Below, piece by piece: positions 28,783-38,317 of a DNA stretch of 64,000 bases. Below the pieces are notes generated by a model. It had not been told where the DNA came from. It did no database searches and worked only from the letters and a program-made list of their open reading frames with translations. The stretch's first letter is position 1. Each line of letters begins with the position of its first letter. A program made the translations under genes and the position numbers. The stretch is from Aneurinibacillus soli (lineage in GTDB: Bacteria > Bacillota > Bacilli > Aneurinibacillales > Aneurinibacillaceae): NCBI RefSeq assembly GCF_002355375.1, contig NZ_AP017312.1:1629001-1693000 (forward strand), in the 5' to 3' direction.

Positions 28783-29065
28783 GCATATGCTTGATGGTTT
28801 GAGCATTACCCAACATAGTCAGGAGTGGAGAAGGAAGGGGCCATGAACGCCTGTACGCGACTACCCAGCGGAAGGGTTCGCGCACACGAGCCTTTTGTCC
28901 CCAACCCTTCTGCGAAAAAACGTCCTGTCCTTTTGGGGACAGAGTGTGCGAGGTTCCTGAAGCGGCCTTGCGTTGCTTCGTTGCAAGCGTACCGAAGTGA
29001 CAGGTACATTCCTTCTCCGCTCCTCCACCATACATTGGGCAGATCTAATCCGTCAAACACGATGC
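28783..29065 (-). repeat. Structured intergenic element, copy 6
   Basis: Outer stem: AGGAGTGGAGAAGGAAGG near 28819 against CCTTCTCCGCTCCTCCACC near 29012, extended by CCCAACAT/ACATTGGG and TTTGA/TCAAA. Inner helices: GTACGC 28853-28858 with GCGTAC 28987-28992, and TGTCCCCAA 28896-28904 with TTGGGGACA 28933-28941 (nine perfect pairs, a sequence different from all other copies). It ends exactly at the stop codon of the leftward flippase gene. Confidence 0.85.
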
Positions 29066-31044
29066 TAATTCATATGACTCTTCTGCTCCTCCACATACGC
29101 GGGTACAATCCGATAGCGGGACAGCATGCGATACGCTTTCTGTGCCACATTCGGGAAATAGCGAATATCCTGTACATCAATGCCGCCAAGCCAGAATAAG
29201 GCTAGCGCATAGGCGGTCAGCGCACATGCGCCGATCATCGCCGCTTCGAGTCCGAAGAACAGGCGCTCTGGAATCAGCAGATGTGGTTGAACCGTAAACC
29301 CAAGCCAGATGATGCCAAGTCCAATAGCGGACAAAAGAAGCGAGGATAGCAGAAAACCGCGCCAGCGTTCACCGAGAATGGCTAGCTTTGTATACTGATT
29401 AATCGCCCGAATATTGAGCGACATAACCGCAATAAAGCAGAGTGATGTTGCCAGGATAATGCCGTAAATACCGAACAGCGGAGCAAATACATAGTTGCCC
29501 GCCAGTTTGACAAGCACGCCGATAATAACATGGCGCATCGGTAAATCCGTACGGCCAAGCCCTTGCAGAATGCCGGATGATGTCATCATCATAACTTGGA
29601 AAATCGTACCGATACATAACGCTCCGATAATAAACGCCGCTTTCAAGTACGTAGCATCCGTATTTTTAAACAGCAGCCCATTAATCGGATACGCCGCCAC
29701 TGTCAAATACAGTGCTGCCGGAACACCCGTAATGAGCGCAATCCGCAGCGCCATCGAGCTCATGCGCTGCACTTCCGCATGGTCGCGCCGCGAATACGCG
29801 GCCGATACGACCGGAATGATGGACGAACTGAGCGCAATCGCGAGAATGATCGGCAGACCAGCGAGTGACTGGGCGCTTCCGCCGAGAATCCCCACTGTAT
29901 CTACCGCTTCATTGTACGCATGCAGCTGTTCCGTAAAGAAACGGAGCGGTACGCACGGCACATCCGTACCGGCAGCGATTTGGAGTGGACCGCCGAACGT
30001 TTTTCCATTTAGCACAACAGGCTGGTTCATGACAAGAGTTGCTTTGACCGGACCACGTTCATAAAAGGCCCGCTGGTGGTTTTTATCCCAGACAAGATCG
30101 GCTCCCATCGCGACGCTCGCTTCTTCGAGCGGAATCATCGTCGTATTGTTCTTGTACAAATACGGCGCGACGGGTAGCGTAATCTCTTTGCCACCGATTG
30201 TCGCTTCCGTATGTTTTAACGTCACCGATATGCGTTCGTTCTGCGGAGTCAGAAGCCGCAGAGATGTCGATGAATCGATAAAGTACAAAAGCGGTACGGC
30301 CATCGCAGAAATCGTGATAGGCAGGGACAGACGCAGCATCTTGCCATAAATTTGGCGATATGTGAGTTTTGTATAGTTTTTTTGTTCAGACACTCGCTTC
30401 CTCTGAGCCGGTCGGTGTTTTTTATAGAAATACATCATGACCGCCACTGCCGCGACACTTCCCATCACGGCACCGAATGAAGCGCCTGCTACGGCTACAT
30501 CTTTGTTGTATCCATAATGCAGCAGAATAAGCGGCAGTGCGACCGCCGTTGCCACGCGGAGGATTTGCTCCATGACCTGGGAAAGCCCGGTCGGCTGCAT
30601 GAATTGCTGACCCTGGAAGTATCCGCGCATAATCGCAATGAGCGGGAAGAGAAGCATGGCTGGAGCAATTGCTTTGATTGCCAGCTCTGCTTGTGGCGCT
30701 AAGGCATATTCCGCATAGTACGGTGCGATTATGATCATAAATAGAAACATCACGACACCTGTAACGAGCGCAAAATTCCGCGCCGCCTTGTATGTCTGGT
30801 GTGCTTCATGATACTGGCCGACCGCCGTATATTCCGAAATCTGCTTGCTTAGTGCGCTTGGTACGCCAAGTGTTGCGATGATCAGGAGCATGCTGTAGAC
30901 GTTATAGGAGATCGTGTACAGCGTCATCCCGTCGTTGCCCATAATGTGCTGCAATGGTACGCGCTGCCCGACACCGAGCACACGCGATACAATAGCCGCT
31001 ACAGTCAGAATGAGCGTTCCTTTCAAAAATGAGTTTTTTGACAT
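29065..31044 (-). CDS. MurJ/SpoVB-type polysaccharide flippase with inserted copper-amine-oxidase-like domain
   Basis: 659 residues, against about 520-550 for YtgP/SpoVB-type members of the MOP/MVF exporter superfamily, which flip lipid-linked wall precursors. The N-terminal half (GTLILTVAAIVSRVLGV, YTISYNVYSMLLIIATLGVPSALSK, RGYFQGQQFMQPTGLSQVMEQ) and the second half are typical. About 100-110 extra residues lie after the seventh membrane segment (roughly 270-372, bases 29928-30237). These contain PYLYKNNTTMIPLEEASVAM, GADLVWD and DVPCVPLRFFTEQL, the paired pattern of copper-amine-oxidase N-terminal-like domains. By the usual topology this loop faces outward. Confidence 0.88.
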   Translation of the reverse strand: MSKNSFLKGTLILTVAAIVSRVLGVGQRVPLQHIMGNDGMTLYTISYNVYSMLLIIATLGVPSALSKQISEYTAVGQYHEAHQTYKAARNFALVTGVVMFLFMIIIAPYYAEYALAPQAELAIKAIAPAMLLFPLIAIMRGYFQGQQFMQPTGLSQVMEQILRVATAVALPLILLHYGYNKDVAVAGASFGAVMGSVAAVAVMMYFYKKHRPAQRKRVSEQKNYTKLTYRQIYGKMLRLSLPITISAMAVPLLYFIDSSTSLRLLTPQNERISVTLKHTEATIGGKEITLPVAPYLYKNNTTMIPLEEASVAMGADLVWDKNHQRAFYERGPVKATLVMNQPVVLNGKTFGGPLQIAAGTDVPCVPLRFFTEQLHAYNEAVDTVGILGGSAQSLAGLPIILAIALSSSIIPVVSAAYSRRDHAEVQRMSSMALRIALITGVPAALYLTVAAYPINGLLFKNTDATYLKAAFIIGALCIGTIFQVMMMTSSGILQGLGRTDLPMRHVIIGVLVKLAGNYVFAPLFGIYGIILATSLCFIAVMSLNIRAINQYTKLAILGERWRGFLLSSLLLSAIGLGIIWLGFTVQPHLLIPERLFFGLEAAMIGACALTAYALALFWLGGIDVQDIRYFPNVAQKAYRMLSRYRIVPAYVEEQKSHMN

Positions 31045-31054
31045 CGTTTATTCC

Positions 31055-32779
31055 TCAAGACGTTGTAGTTTTCGTTCGGGCCAGATCGCGCAACACAGCA
31101 TCATCCGGTGTAATGAACAGCGTTTTTTGTTGTTCGTAAATGACAAAGCCAGGCTTTGCCCCTTTTGGTTTTTTGACGTGGCGTACAAGTGTATAGTCAA
31201 CGGGCACCTGGCTTGATTGCCGCGCCTTGCTGTGATACGCCGCAAGCATTGCCGCTTCCGCAAGCGTGGCATCTCCGAACTCCGTGCTGCGAATGACGAC
31301 ATGAGAACCTGGAATATCTTTCGTATGCAGCCATGTATCTGTCGGTGCTGCGAGTCGGTTCGTCAAATACTCGTTCTGTTTGTTGTTTTTGCCAAGATAC
31401 ATCTCAATGCCTTCACTTGACGTATACCGTTCGAGTACCGGATTTTTCGTTTTTGGCTTCCGATTTCGTCCGGTGCGGGCACGGAGATAGCCTTCTTCGG
31501 TCAACTCTTCACGAATTTCTTCAATGTCAGACAGACCGGCACTTTCGACCTGCTGGATGATCATATCAAGATATCGGACTTCCTCTTCCGCACCTGCGAT
31601 CTGTTCATCTAGCACAGCGAGACTGTTTTTGGCCTTCGTATATTTTTTGAAATACGCCTGGGCGTTCTCGGAAGGTGTCAGCCTTGGGTCAAGTGGAATC
31701 GTTAGTTCCGGTGAATCATCCTCATAGTAATTCAGCACCGTCACGTCTATCTGCCCGCGCTCCATCTGATAAATGTTGGCGGTAATCAGCTCGCCGTACC
31801 GTTGATACACATGGGCATCTTCGGCCTGACGCTTCGTTTCTTTCAGCTTTTCGATCTTTTTGGCATTTTTATCGCGCTCATTGCTTACGAGTCGTAGCAA
31901 ATCGTGCATGCGCTGCTTGACCGTATCGCGCTCCGCTTTGCCTTGATAGAAAGCTTCGAGGCAGGCGCTCATGGAATCAAAGGCTTCTGCCACACCTTGC
32001 AGGTGGGTGAGCGGGATGGCCGAGAAATATTCTTTTGTTGCTGTCCGTACAATGGTTGGCGTGTACAGATGAGCGTCTACATCATCCATGACAGAGCGGA
32101 ACGCATTCCAGAGCGCATCTTCTGTCGGTAGACCCGCGCGATGCAGGATTTCCGTTGCGACAAGCGGGCTCATGCCAGCAAAGGAACCGACAAGCTGTTT
32201 GTCCAGCTTTCCTTCATTAAACTTCATACGGGCGAGAAATTCCTGCCGAGACGTATCAAGTGGGTTGCGCTTATCCTGCGGCGGTGGCGGCAGATATGGT
32301 CGGCCCGGAAGGACGACCCGATAGCGGCTGACGGAAGGCGTGACATGATGCAGCCCGTCATGGATGAGCCCGGTTTCTGGGTCCATGAGAATCAAGTTGC
32401 TATGCCGCCCCATAATTTCAAGCACAAGACGTTTGGCGCGATCGTCACCTAATTCGTCGCGTCCGCGCACATCAATATGTACAATCCGTTCCATGTCCAC
32501 CTGTCGGATGGACTCGATGACGGCTCCTTCACAATATTTGCGGAGCAGCATGCAGAACATCGGCGCTTCAAGCGGATTCTGATACGCTGCGGTTGTCAGT
32601 TGAAGGCGGGGAAAACTCAGGCTCGCCGACAGCAGAAGGCGGACGCTGCCGCTGCGCGTGCGAATTTGCATCACGATGTCTGTATCGGTCGGCTGGTGGA
32701 TTTTTGCGATCCGGGAGCCAGCCAGCTTCTCGTTCAGCTCGTGTGTCACCGCACGCGTGACAATGCCGTCAAAAGCCAT
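31055..32779 (-). CDS. rqcH: Rqc2 homologue RqcH (NFACT family)
   Basis: Ribosome-associated quality-control factor that adds C-terminal alanine tails to nascent chains on obstructed 50S subunits; older annotations call it fibronectin-binding protein. 574 residues: NFACT-N (MAFDGIVTRAVTHELNEKLAGSRIAKIHQP, with the D-R motif DVRGRDELGDDRAKRLVLEIMG), central coiled coil with two arms, and a C-terminal NFACT-R domain (EGIEMYLGKNNKQNEYLTNRL, TWLHTKDIPGSHVVIRS). Equivalent to B. subtilis yloA, next to the calcium ATPase as there. Ten bases from the flippase gene, probably co-transcribed with it. Confidence 0.93.
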   Translation of the reverse strand: MAFDGIVTRAVTHELNEKLAGSRIAKIHQPTDTDIVMQIRTRSGSVRLLLSASLSFPRLQLTTAAYQNPLEAPMFCMLLRKYCEGAVIESIRQVDMERIVHIDVRGRDELGDDRAKRLVLEIMGRHSNLILMDPETGLIHDGLHHVTPSVSRYRVVLPGRPYLPPPPQDKRNPLDTSRQEFLARMKFNEGKLDKQLVGSFAGMSPLVATEILHRAGLPTEDALWNAFRSVMDDVDAHLYTPTIVRTATKEYFSAIPLTHLQGVAEAFDSMSACLEAFYQGKAERDTVKQRMHDLLRLVSNERDKNAKKIEKLKETKRQAEDAHVYQRYGELITANIYQMERGQIDVTVLNYYEDDSPELTIPLDPRLTPSENAQAYFKKYTKAKNSLAVLDEQIAGAEEEVRYLDMIIQQVESAGLSDIEEIREELTEEGYLRARTGRNRKPKTKNPVLERYTSSEGIEMYLGKNNKQNEYLTNRLAAPTDTWLHTKDIPGSHVVIRSTEFGDATLAEAAMLAAYHSKARQSSQVPVDYTLVRHVKKPKGAKPGFVIYEQQKTLFITPDDAVLRDLARTKTTTS

Positions 32780-32920
32780 ATGATCACCTCATTATTGAAA
32801 TATAAACTAGCCATCTCTTTATTGTGCCAAGAGCGACGCGAACATGCAAGGCGCGATTTGGAAAAAGTGCCGGATAGGAAGTGGAATGTTAGCTCATGCT
32901 TGTAGCAAGGAGGGATTCTG

Positions 32921-33166
32921 ATGAGCAGGCAGCTTAAAAAGCGTATTTTACAGCATTTTGTGCAGGGGCGCATCCCTGATAGTGCAACAGTCGGGGTGGA
33001 TGATGTCGAATTCGGGCAGGCGATTGAAGATCTGGCGGAAGAGAGATTGCTGTCTGGCGTTGTGCTGCAACGGGGCGGAAGCGGAAACCGTGTACTTCAG
33101 ACGTTTCTGGATGAGACATCGATAACAGAGGCGGGAGAAAAATACGCGCAGAATGAAGCGGAATAA
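32921..33166 (+). CDS. Small YjcQ-like winged-helix protein
   Basis: 81 residues. The pattern KRILQHFVQGRIPDS, DVEFGQAIEDLAEERLLSGVVL and a final SITEAGEKYAQ resembles the YjcQ family, a small winged-helix fold often found in phage-related or accessory contexts; function unknown. A strong SD (GCAAGGAGGGATTCTG) and a strong terminator make it a real gene. Divergent from rqcH. Confidence 0.7.
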   Translation: MSRQLKKRILQHFVQGRIPDSATVGVDDVEFGQAIEDLAEERLLSGVVLQRGGSGNRVLQTFLDETSITEAGEKYAQNEAE

Positions 33167-33176
33167 CGAAGTAGTT

Positions 33177-33219
33177 AAGGGGCTATCTCTCCAGCTATAG
33201 AGACTAGCCCCTTTTTTGT
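33177..33219 (+). terminator. Terminator after the YjcQ-like gene
   Basis: AAGGGGCTA-TCTCT pairs with AGAGA-TAGCCCCTT, followed by TTTTTT. Confidence 0.85.
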
Positions 33220-33236
33220 TTGCAATGGTATGGATT

Positions 33237-33353
33237 TCCTCAAACTGTAGTGAAGGAGCGGAGGCGGGAGACGCTTTGTCACTTCCCTGTAAGCGTACCG
33301 AAGCGAACGGCTTCTCTCTTCTCCTACTCCCACCACTAAACGTTGGGGACCTC
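33237..33353 (-). repeat. Structured intergenic element, copy 7 (short)
   Basis: About 117 bases. The left end CAAACTGTAGTGAAGGAGCG pairs imperfectly with the right end CTCCTACTCCCACCACTAAA. Inside it keeps only the right-flank motif AGCGTACCGAAGCGAACGG shared with copies 2 and 6; the middle helices (GCCCGCAA/TTGCGGGC) are missing. The remaining 130 bases before the ATPase gene show no gene. Confidence 0.7.
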
Positions 33354-33486
33354 TTATAAAAAGCTGACACGGAGCTATTCCCTTCGAATCTCAAGAGGAA
33401 AGAATAGATAGCCTGTCATTTTTTAGAGCTTGTCAGAATATAGTAGGTTTGAATACTACACCGGACGGGGCAAAGGAGGTACTTGA

Positions 33487-36231
33487 ATGAGTGGACAGCA
33501 TTATTGGTTCAGCTATACAGATGACGAATTGGCCGGAATTCTCAAAACAGATACCCGGCAGGGACTGACAGGTACAGAAGCACAGGAGAGGCTTGAAACC
33601 ATTGGGGCAAATGAGCTGGCAGATAAGGAAAAGCCATCACTTTTGCTATTGTTTCTCGGGCAGTTTAAAGACTTTATGGTTCTTGTGCTGCTAGCAGCAA
33701 CATTAATTTCGGGCTTCCTGGGAGAATACGTAGACGCCATCGCCATTATTTCCATTGTATTGATTAACGGGATTCTTGGATTTGTCCAGGAGTTCCGTGC
33801 CGAACGTTCGCTTTCTGCGCTCAAAGAATTGACAGCCCCGATGGCGTACTGCATTCGGGATGGGGAGCTTGCACACGTCCCCGCGCGGGAGCTGGTGCCG
33901 GGGGATATTATTTATCTGGAAAGCGGAGACCGTATTCCGGCCGACGTCCGTTTCTTGTCTGCGAATGGACTGCATGTAGAAGAGTCAACCTTGACTGGAG
34001 AATCTGTGCCGGTCATGAAGCAGGCGGCTGTCCTGCGACATGAAGCTCTTCCGCTTGGTGATCAGGAGAATATTGGCTTCATGGGTACGATGGTGACGGC
34101 TGGAACCGGGTATGCCGTTGTGCTCACAACGGGCATGATGACTGAAATGGGAAAAATCGCTCATCTCATCCAGACGACTGAATCGCTGCAGACGCCGCTT
34201 CAGCTGAAGCTTGAGCAGCTGGGTAAAGTGCTCATCATTGTCGCGCTACTTCTGACAGCGGTTGTAGTTGGGACGGGCATTCTGCACGGGCAGAATGCGT
34301 ATGATATGTTTCTTGCGGGTGTGAGCCTGGCAGTAGCAGCGATTCCGGAAGGATTGCCTGCAATTGTGACCGTGGCACTTGCACTCGGGGTACAGCGTAT
34401 GATCAAGCGTCGCGCGATTGTGCGCAAGCTGCCGTCGGTTGAGACACTTGGCAGTGCGAGTGTGATCTGCTCGGATAAAACGGGAACCTTGACCCAGAAC
34501 AAAATGACCGTTACACACATCTGGATGGAAGACAGTGTAGTAGAAATAAGCGGTACCGGGTATGAGCCACAGGGTGAATTTTTCACAGGACAGCGGGCGA
34601 TGCGGGCACAGGCGAATCCGACGTTGTATAAGCTCCTCCAGTTCGGGGTTTTGTGCAATAACGCTCGGCTTGCACAGGAGAAAGCCGAGAAGAAAGGCAT
34701 TCTCCGTCGTGCGACAGAAGAGTGGGTAGTGAACGGAGATCCGACAGAAGGAGCACTGCTCGTTGTCGGTGGCAAAGCCGGGCTTACGCGGGATTCGCTT
34801 GCGCAAACATGGACACGCATTAAGGAGTTCCCGTTTGATTCCACACGGAAAATGATGTCGGTTGTGATCGAGGATGCGTACCGCAAGCGGGTCGTTATTA
34901 CGAAAGGCGCTCCGGATGTCCTGTTGTCACGCTGCACGCATATTTTGTGGAAAGGGCAGGCGGTGGCGCTTACGCCAGCGTTACGTCGTCAAATCTCATA
35001 TGCGAATGAAGCACTGGCTAAACAGGCGCTCCGTGTGTTGGCGCTGGCGTATCGGGATGTGCATGGCAAGGAGATACCGGCCACTGATACGTCAGCAGAA
35101 CGCCAACTTGTGTTTGTCGGATTGACAGGTATGATTGATCCGCCACGGGAAGAGGTGCGGGACGCTATCCAGAAATGCCGTCAGGCCGGAATCAAAACAG
35201 TCATGATTACGGGCGACCATCAGACGACAGCGGAAGCCATTGCTGGACAGCTTGGCATCCTTCCGTCGGGCGGGTTGACAGTAAATGGACAGGATTTATA
35301 TAATATGTCCGATAGTGAGTTCGATTCAATTGTAGACAATGTGTACGTGTATGCACGCGTATCGCCGGAGCATAAGCTAAGAATCGTCAAGGCGCTTCAG
35401 AAGAAGGGGCATGTGGTGGCGATGACAGGTGACGGAGTGAATGACGCTCCGGCAATTAAGGCGGCAGACATCGGCATTGCAATGGGGATAACCGGAACGG
35501 ATGTAACGAAAGAAGCGGCTGCGCTCGTGCTTGCCGACGATAACTTTGCAACCATTGAAGCGGCCATTGAAGAAGGGCGGACAATTTACGATAACATTCG
35601 CAAATTTATTCGCTACTTGCTGGCATCAAACGTTGGCGAGATCATGGTCATGTTTTTTGCGATGCTCGCCGGACTTCCGCTGCCCCTTGTGCCGGTGCAG
35701 ATTTTGTGGGTCAACCTGGTAACCGATGGGCTTCCTGCGTTAGCGCTCGGTGTGGACCAGCCGGAAGATGCGACAATGAAGCGTCCGCCGCGTTCGCGTA
35801 CCGAGAATGTGTTCGCTCGTGGATTAGCGTGGAAAATCGTCTCACGCGGCGTATTGATCGGTGTGTCCACACTGGCTGCGTTCTGGATCACGCTGCTTGC
35901 GCATCCAGATGAACTGATCCGCGCCCAGACAGTAGGATTTGCTACACTTGTCATGGCGCAGCTCATTCATGTGTTTGACTGCCGAAGCGAGATCTCGATA
36001 TTTAGTCGCAATCCGCTGCAAAACAAATACCTGGTGCTGGCGGTTTTGTCATCCGTGCTGCTTGTACTTCCGGTGATCTATCTTCCGGTACTGCAACCGA
36101 TCTTTAGTACGGTGGCACTCAATGGTACGGAATGGGGACTTGTTCTTCTGCTTGGCGGGCTTCCGACGTTTGCAACCGGCGTGTTTTCGCTGATGTTTGC
36201 CCGTTCCGGTAAACAGAGAAGGGTGAGATAA
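33487..36231 (+). CDS. P-type calcium-transporting ATPase (YloB type)
   Basis: P2A-type cation pump of 914 residues. N-terminal cation-ATPase domain, actuator motif TLTGESVPV, the helix-4 ion site with AAIPEGLPAIV, phosphorylation site DKTGT with Asp330, nucleotide-binding segment (KGAPDVLLSRC), hinge TGDGVNDAPAIK, and the C-terminal transport helices (VQILWVNLVTDGLPALALG). The PEGL motif and the C-terminal cation ATPase domain fit the Ca2+ subfamily; B. subtilis yloB occupies the same position between rqcH and yicC. ATG 33487 follows AAAGGAGGTACTTGA. Confidence 0.92.
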   Translation: MSGQHYWFSYTDDELAGILKTDTRQGLTGTEAQERLETIGANELADKEKPSLLLLFLGQFKDFMVLVLLAATLISGFLGEYVDAIAIISIVLINGILGFVQEFRAERSLSALKELTAPMAYCIRDGELAHVPARELVPGDIIYLESGDRIPADVRFLSANGLHVEESTLTGESVPVMKQAAVLRHEALPLGDQENIGFMGTMVTAGTGYAVVLTTGMMTEMGKIAHLIQTTESLQTPLQLKLEQLGKVLIIVALLLTAVVVGTGILHGQNAYDMFLAGVSLAVAAIPEGLPAIVTVALALGVQRMIKRRAIVRKLPSVETLGSASVICSDKTGTLTQNKMTVTHIWMEDSVVEISGTGYEPQGEFFTGQRAMRAQANPTLYKLLQFGVLCNNARLAQEKAEKKGILRRATEEWVVNGDPTEGALLVVGGKAGLTRDSLAQTWTRIKEFPFDSTRKMMSVVIEDAYRKRVVITKGAPDVLLSRCTHILWKGQAVALTPALRRQISYANEALAKQALRVLALAYRDVHGKEIPATDTSAERQLVFVGLTGMIDPPREEVRDAIQKCRQAGIKTVMITGDHQTTAEAIAGQLGILPSGGLTVNGQDLYNMSDSEFDSIVDNVYVYARVSPEHKLRIVKALQKKGHVVAMTGDGVNDAPAIKAADIGIAMGITGTDVTKEAAALVLADDNFATIEAAIEEGRTIYDNIRKFIRYLLASNVGEIMVMFFAMLAGLPLPLVPVQILWVNLVTDGLPALALGVDQPEDATMKRPPRSRTENVFARGLAWKIVSRGVLIGVSTLAAFWITLLAHPDELIRAQTVGFATLVMAQLIHVFDCRSEISIFSRNPLQNKYLVLAVLSSVLLVLPVIYLPVLQPIFSTVALNGTEWGLVLLLGGLPTFATGVFSLMFARSGKQRRVR

Positions 36232-36233
36232 AC

Positions 36234-37070
36234 GTGAATTTCACGAAGATGAATGGACTGGGCAATGACTTTATCGTCGTTGCCCATTTTGAAACGCTGC
36301 CGACCGATGCAGCTGAGATGGCGAAGCGCATGTGCGATCGCCATTTTGGTGTTGGAGCGGATGGGCTTGTTTTTATTCTGCCGTCTGAACATGCAGATGT
36401 GCGGATGCGTATTATGAATGCAGATGGCTCAGAAGCAGAGCAGTGCGGCAATGCGGTGCGCTGTGTTGCGAAATATGCGTTTGATCACGGTCTTGTGTCT
36501 CGTACGGAACTGACAGTCGAGACGGGGGCTGGCCTGCAACGTGTCTGGATTGAAACAAAAGAAGGTCGGGCGCATCGGGTGAAAGTAGACATGGGCGCAC
36601 CGATTCTTGGTGGGCAGGCGATTCCGCTCGCGGTAGATGGGGAGCCGATTGTTGAGCACCCCATTCAGGCGAATGGGCGCGATTTTTGTTTTACGGGCGT
36701 GTCGATGGGCAATCCACATGCGGTCATTTTTGTGGATGATGCGGCTACTTTTGAAGTAGACGTATGGGGTCCGCCGCTTGAAGTGCATGAGATGTTTCCG
36801 AACAAAGCCAATATTGAATTTACCTCTGTCATTTCGCCCAAAGAAATGACAATGCGTGTGTGGGAGCGCGGCTGCGGTCAGACGTATGCATGCGGCACAG
36901 GGGCATGCGCGACCGTTGTAGCGGGTGCGTTGACTGGTCGGACTGATCGGACTGTACTTGTTCACTTAAAAGGCGGAGACCTTCATATTGAATGGAGCGA
37001 AGTAGATGGTCACGTCTATATGACGGGCCCTGCGGAAGAAGTATTTACGGGACATTGGGGCATTCGATAA
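36234..37070 (+). CDS. dapF: Diaminopimelate epimerase
   Basis: Two-base epimerase converting LL- to meso-diaminopimelate for lysine and wall cross-links. 278 residues, with the two catalytic cysteines in EAEQCGNAVRC and YACGTGACATVV, and the start FTKMNGLGNDFIVV. GTG 36234 lies three bases after the ATPase stop, so the two are co-transcribed. In B. subtilis dapF is elsewhere; here it is inserted between the yloB and yloC equivalents. Confidence 0.96.
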   Translation: MNFTKMNGLGNDFIVVAHFETLPTDAAEMAKRMCDRHFGVGADGLVFILPSEHADVRMRIMNADGSEAEQCGNAVRCVAKYAFDHGLVSRTELTVETGAGLQRVWIETKEGRAHRVKVDMGAPILGGQAIPLAVDGEPIVEHPIQANGRDFCFTGVSMGNPHAVIFVDDAATFEVDVWGPPLEVHEMFPNKANIEFTSVISPKEMTMRVWERGCGQTYACGTGACATVVAGALTGRTDRTVLVHLKGGDLHIEWSEVDGHVYMTGPAEEVFTGHWGIR

Positions 37071-37107
37071 ATTCTGGTTCGGCTACGAATGGCGAGAGGA
37101 GAAACGT

Positions 37108-37986
37108 ATGGTATACAGCATGACTGGGTATGGGCGAGGAGAAGCCCGTACAGAGGCAAATAGCGTTACGGTGGAGATGCGCTCGGTAAATCATCGTTTT
37201 AGTGAAGTGGCGATTCGTATGCCGCGCGAGGTTACAGCTCTTGAAGACGCAGTTCGTCGAGCGGTGCTTACCCGGGTTAAGCGCGGGCGAATCGATGTAT
37301 TCATCACGCTGGTGGCAGATGAAACGCCGTCTTCCCTGCAGATCAATTGGGAGCTTGCCCGTCAATATAAGGAAGCGGCCGAGCAGATGGCAGCACAGCT
37401 CGGGGCGGCTGGTGAATTGACGGTGAAAGACCTTCTGCTTCTCCCGGATGTCGTCCATGTTGGGGAAGAGCGGTCGGATGTGGAAACGTATCGGGAGCCG
37501 TTGCTTGCTGCAGTGCAAGAAGCAGTGGATGCACTTATGGATATGCGGGGGCGTGAGGGAGCCGCGCTGCGTGAAGATGTACTGGCACGTATTGCTGCTA
37601 TGGAGCACATTACAGCAGAGTTGGCCGCGTTGGCTCCGGCTGTGGCAGGAACATACCGGGAACGGATCTTTGCTCGGATCGAAGAATACATACAGGGGCG
37701 GGGCGAGATTGATGAGAGCCGCCTGCTTCACGAAGTGGCGCTGTTTGCAGAACGGGCTGACATTGCCGAAGAAATCACACGGCTCGCCAGCCATTTTGCC
37801 CAGTTCCGCTCGATTATGGATGAACCGGATGCGATTGGCCGCAAGCTTGATTTTCTCGTGCAGGAATGCCACCGGGAAATTAATACAATGGGTGCGAAGG
37901 CGAATCACCTCGAAATCAGCCAAAAAGTGGTGATTTTGAAAGCTGAGCTAGAAAAAGTGAAAGAACAGGTGCAAAATATAGAGTAA
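37108..37986 (+). CDS. YicC-family endoribonuclease (YloC)
   Basis: 292 residues. N-terminal YicC domain (YSMTGYGRGEARTEANSVTVEMRSVNHRF, RVKRGRIDVFITL) and the C-terminal DUF1732 (GRKLDFLVQECHREINTMGAKA). E. coli YicC is an endoribonuclease affecting small-RNA turnover. In Firmicutes it precedes remA and gmk, as here. SD GAGAGGAGAAACGT. Confidence 0.93.
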   Translation: MVYSMTGYGRGEARTEANSVTVEMRSVNHRFSEVAIRMPREVTALEDAVRRAVLTRVKRGRIDVFITLVADETPSSLQINWELARQYKEAAEQMAAQLGAAGELTVKDLLLLPDVVHVGEERSDVETYREPLLAAVQEAVDALMDMRGREGAALREDVLARIAAMEHITAELAALAPAVAGTYRERIFARIEEYIQGRGEIDESRLLHEVALFAERADIAEEITRLASHFAQFRSIMDEPDAIGRKLDFLVQECHREINTMGAKANHLEISQKVVILKAELEKVKEQVQNIE

Positions 37987-38039
37987 AGCAGTAAAATAGA
38001 AGATAACTCTATATCCCGCTAAAATAGGGAGGCATATGC

Positions 38040-38300
38040 ATGGCCATTAAGCTGATTAATATCGGATTCGGCAATATCGTATCCGCTAATCGCATCATTT
38101 CCATTGTGAGTCCCGAATCCGCTCCGATTAAGCGGATCATTCAGGAAGCGCGGGATCGTAGCATGCTTATCGATGCGACGTACGGCCGCCGCACGCGTGC
38201 CGTTATTGTCACAGACAGTGACCATGTCATTTTATCAGCGGTACAGCCTGAGACAGTGGCACATCGGTTGACAAGTAAAGATGATGATTCAGACGAATAA
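38040..38300 (+). CDS. remA: Extracellular matrix regulatory protein RemA
   Basis: 86-residue DNA-binding ring-forming regulator; in B. subtilis it activates matrix and osmoprotection genes. Sequence is highly conserved: [72 protein letters not shown]. Standard place between yicC and gmk. Confidence 0.95.
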   Translation: MAIKLINIGFGNIVSANRIISIVSPESAPIKRIIQEARDRSMLIDATYGRRTRAVIVTDSDHVILSAVQPETVAHRLTSKDDDSDE

Positions 38301-38317
38301 GCTAAACGGGGGATTGT

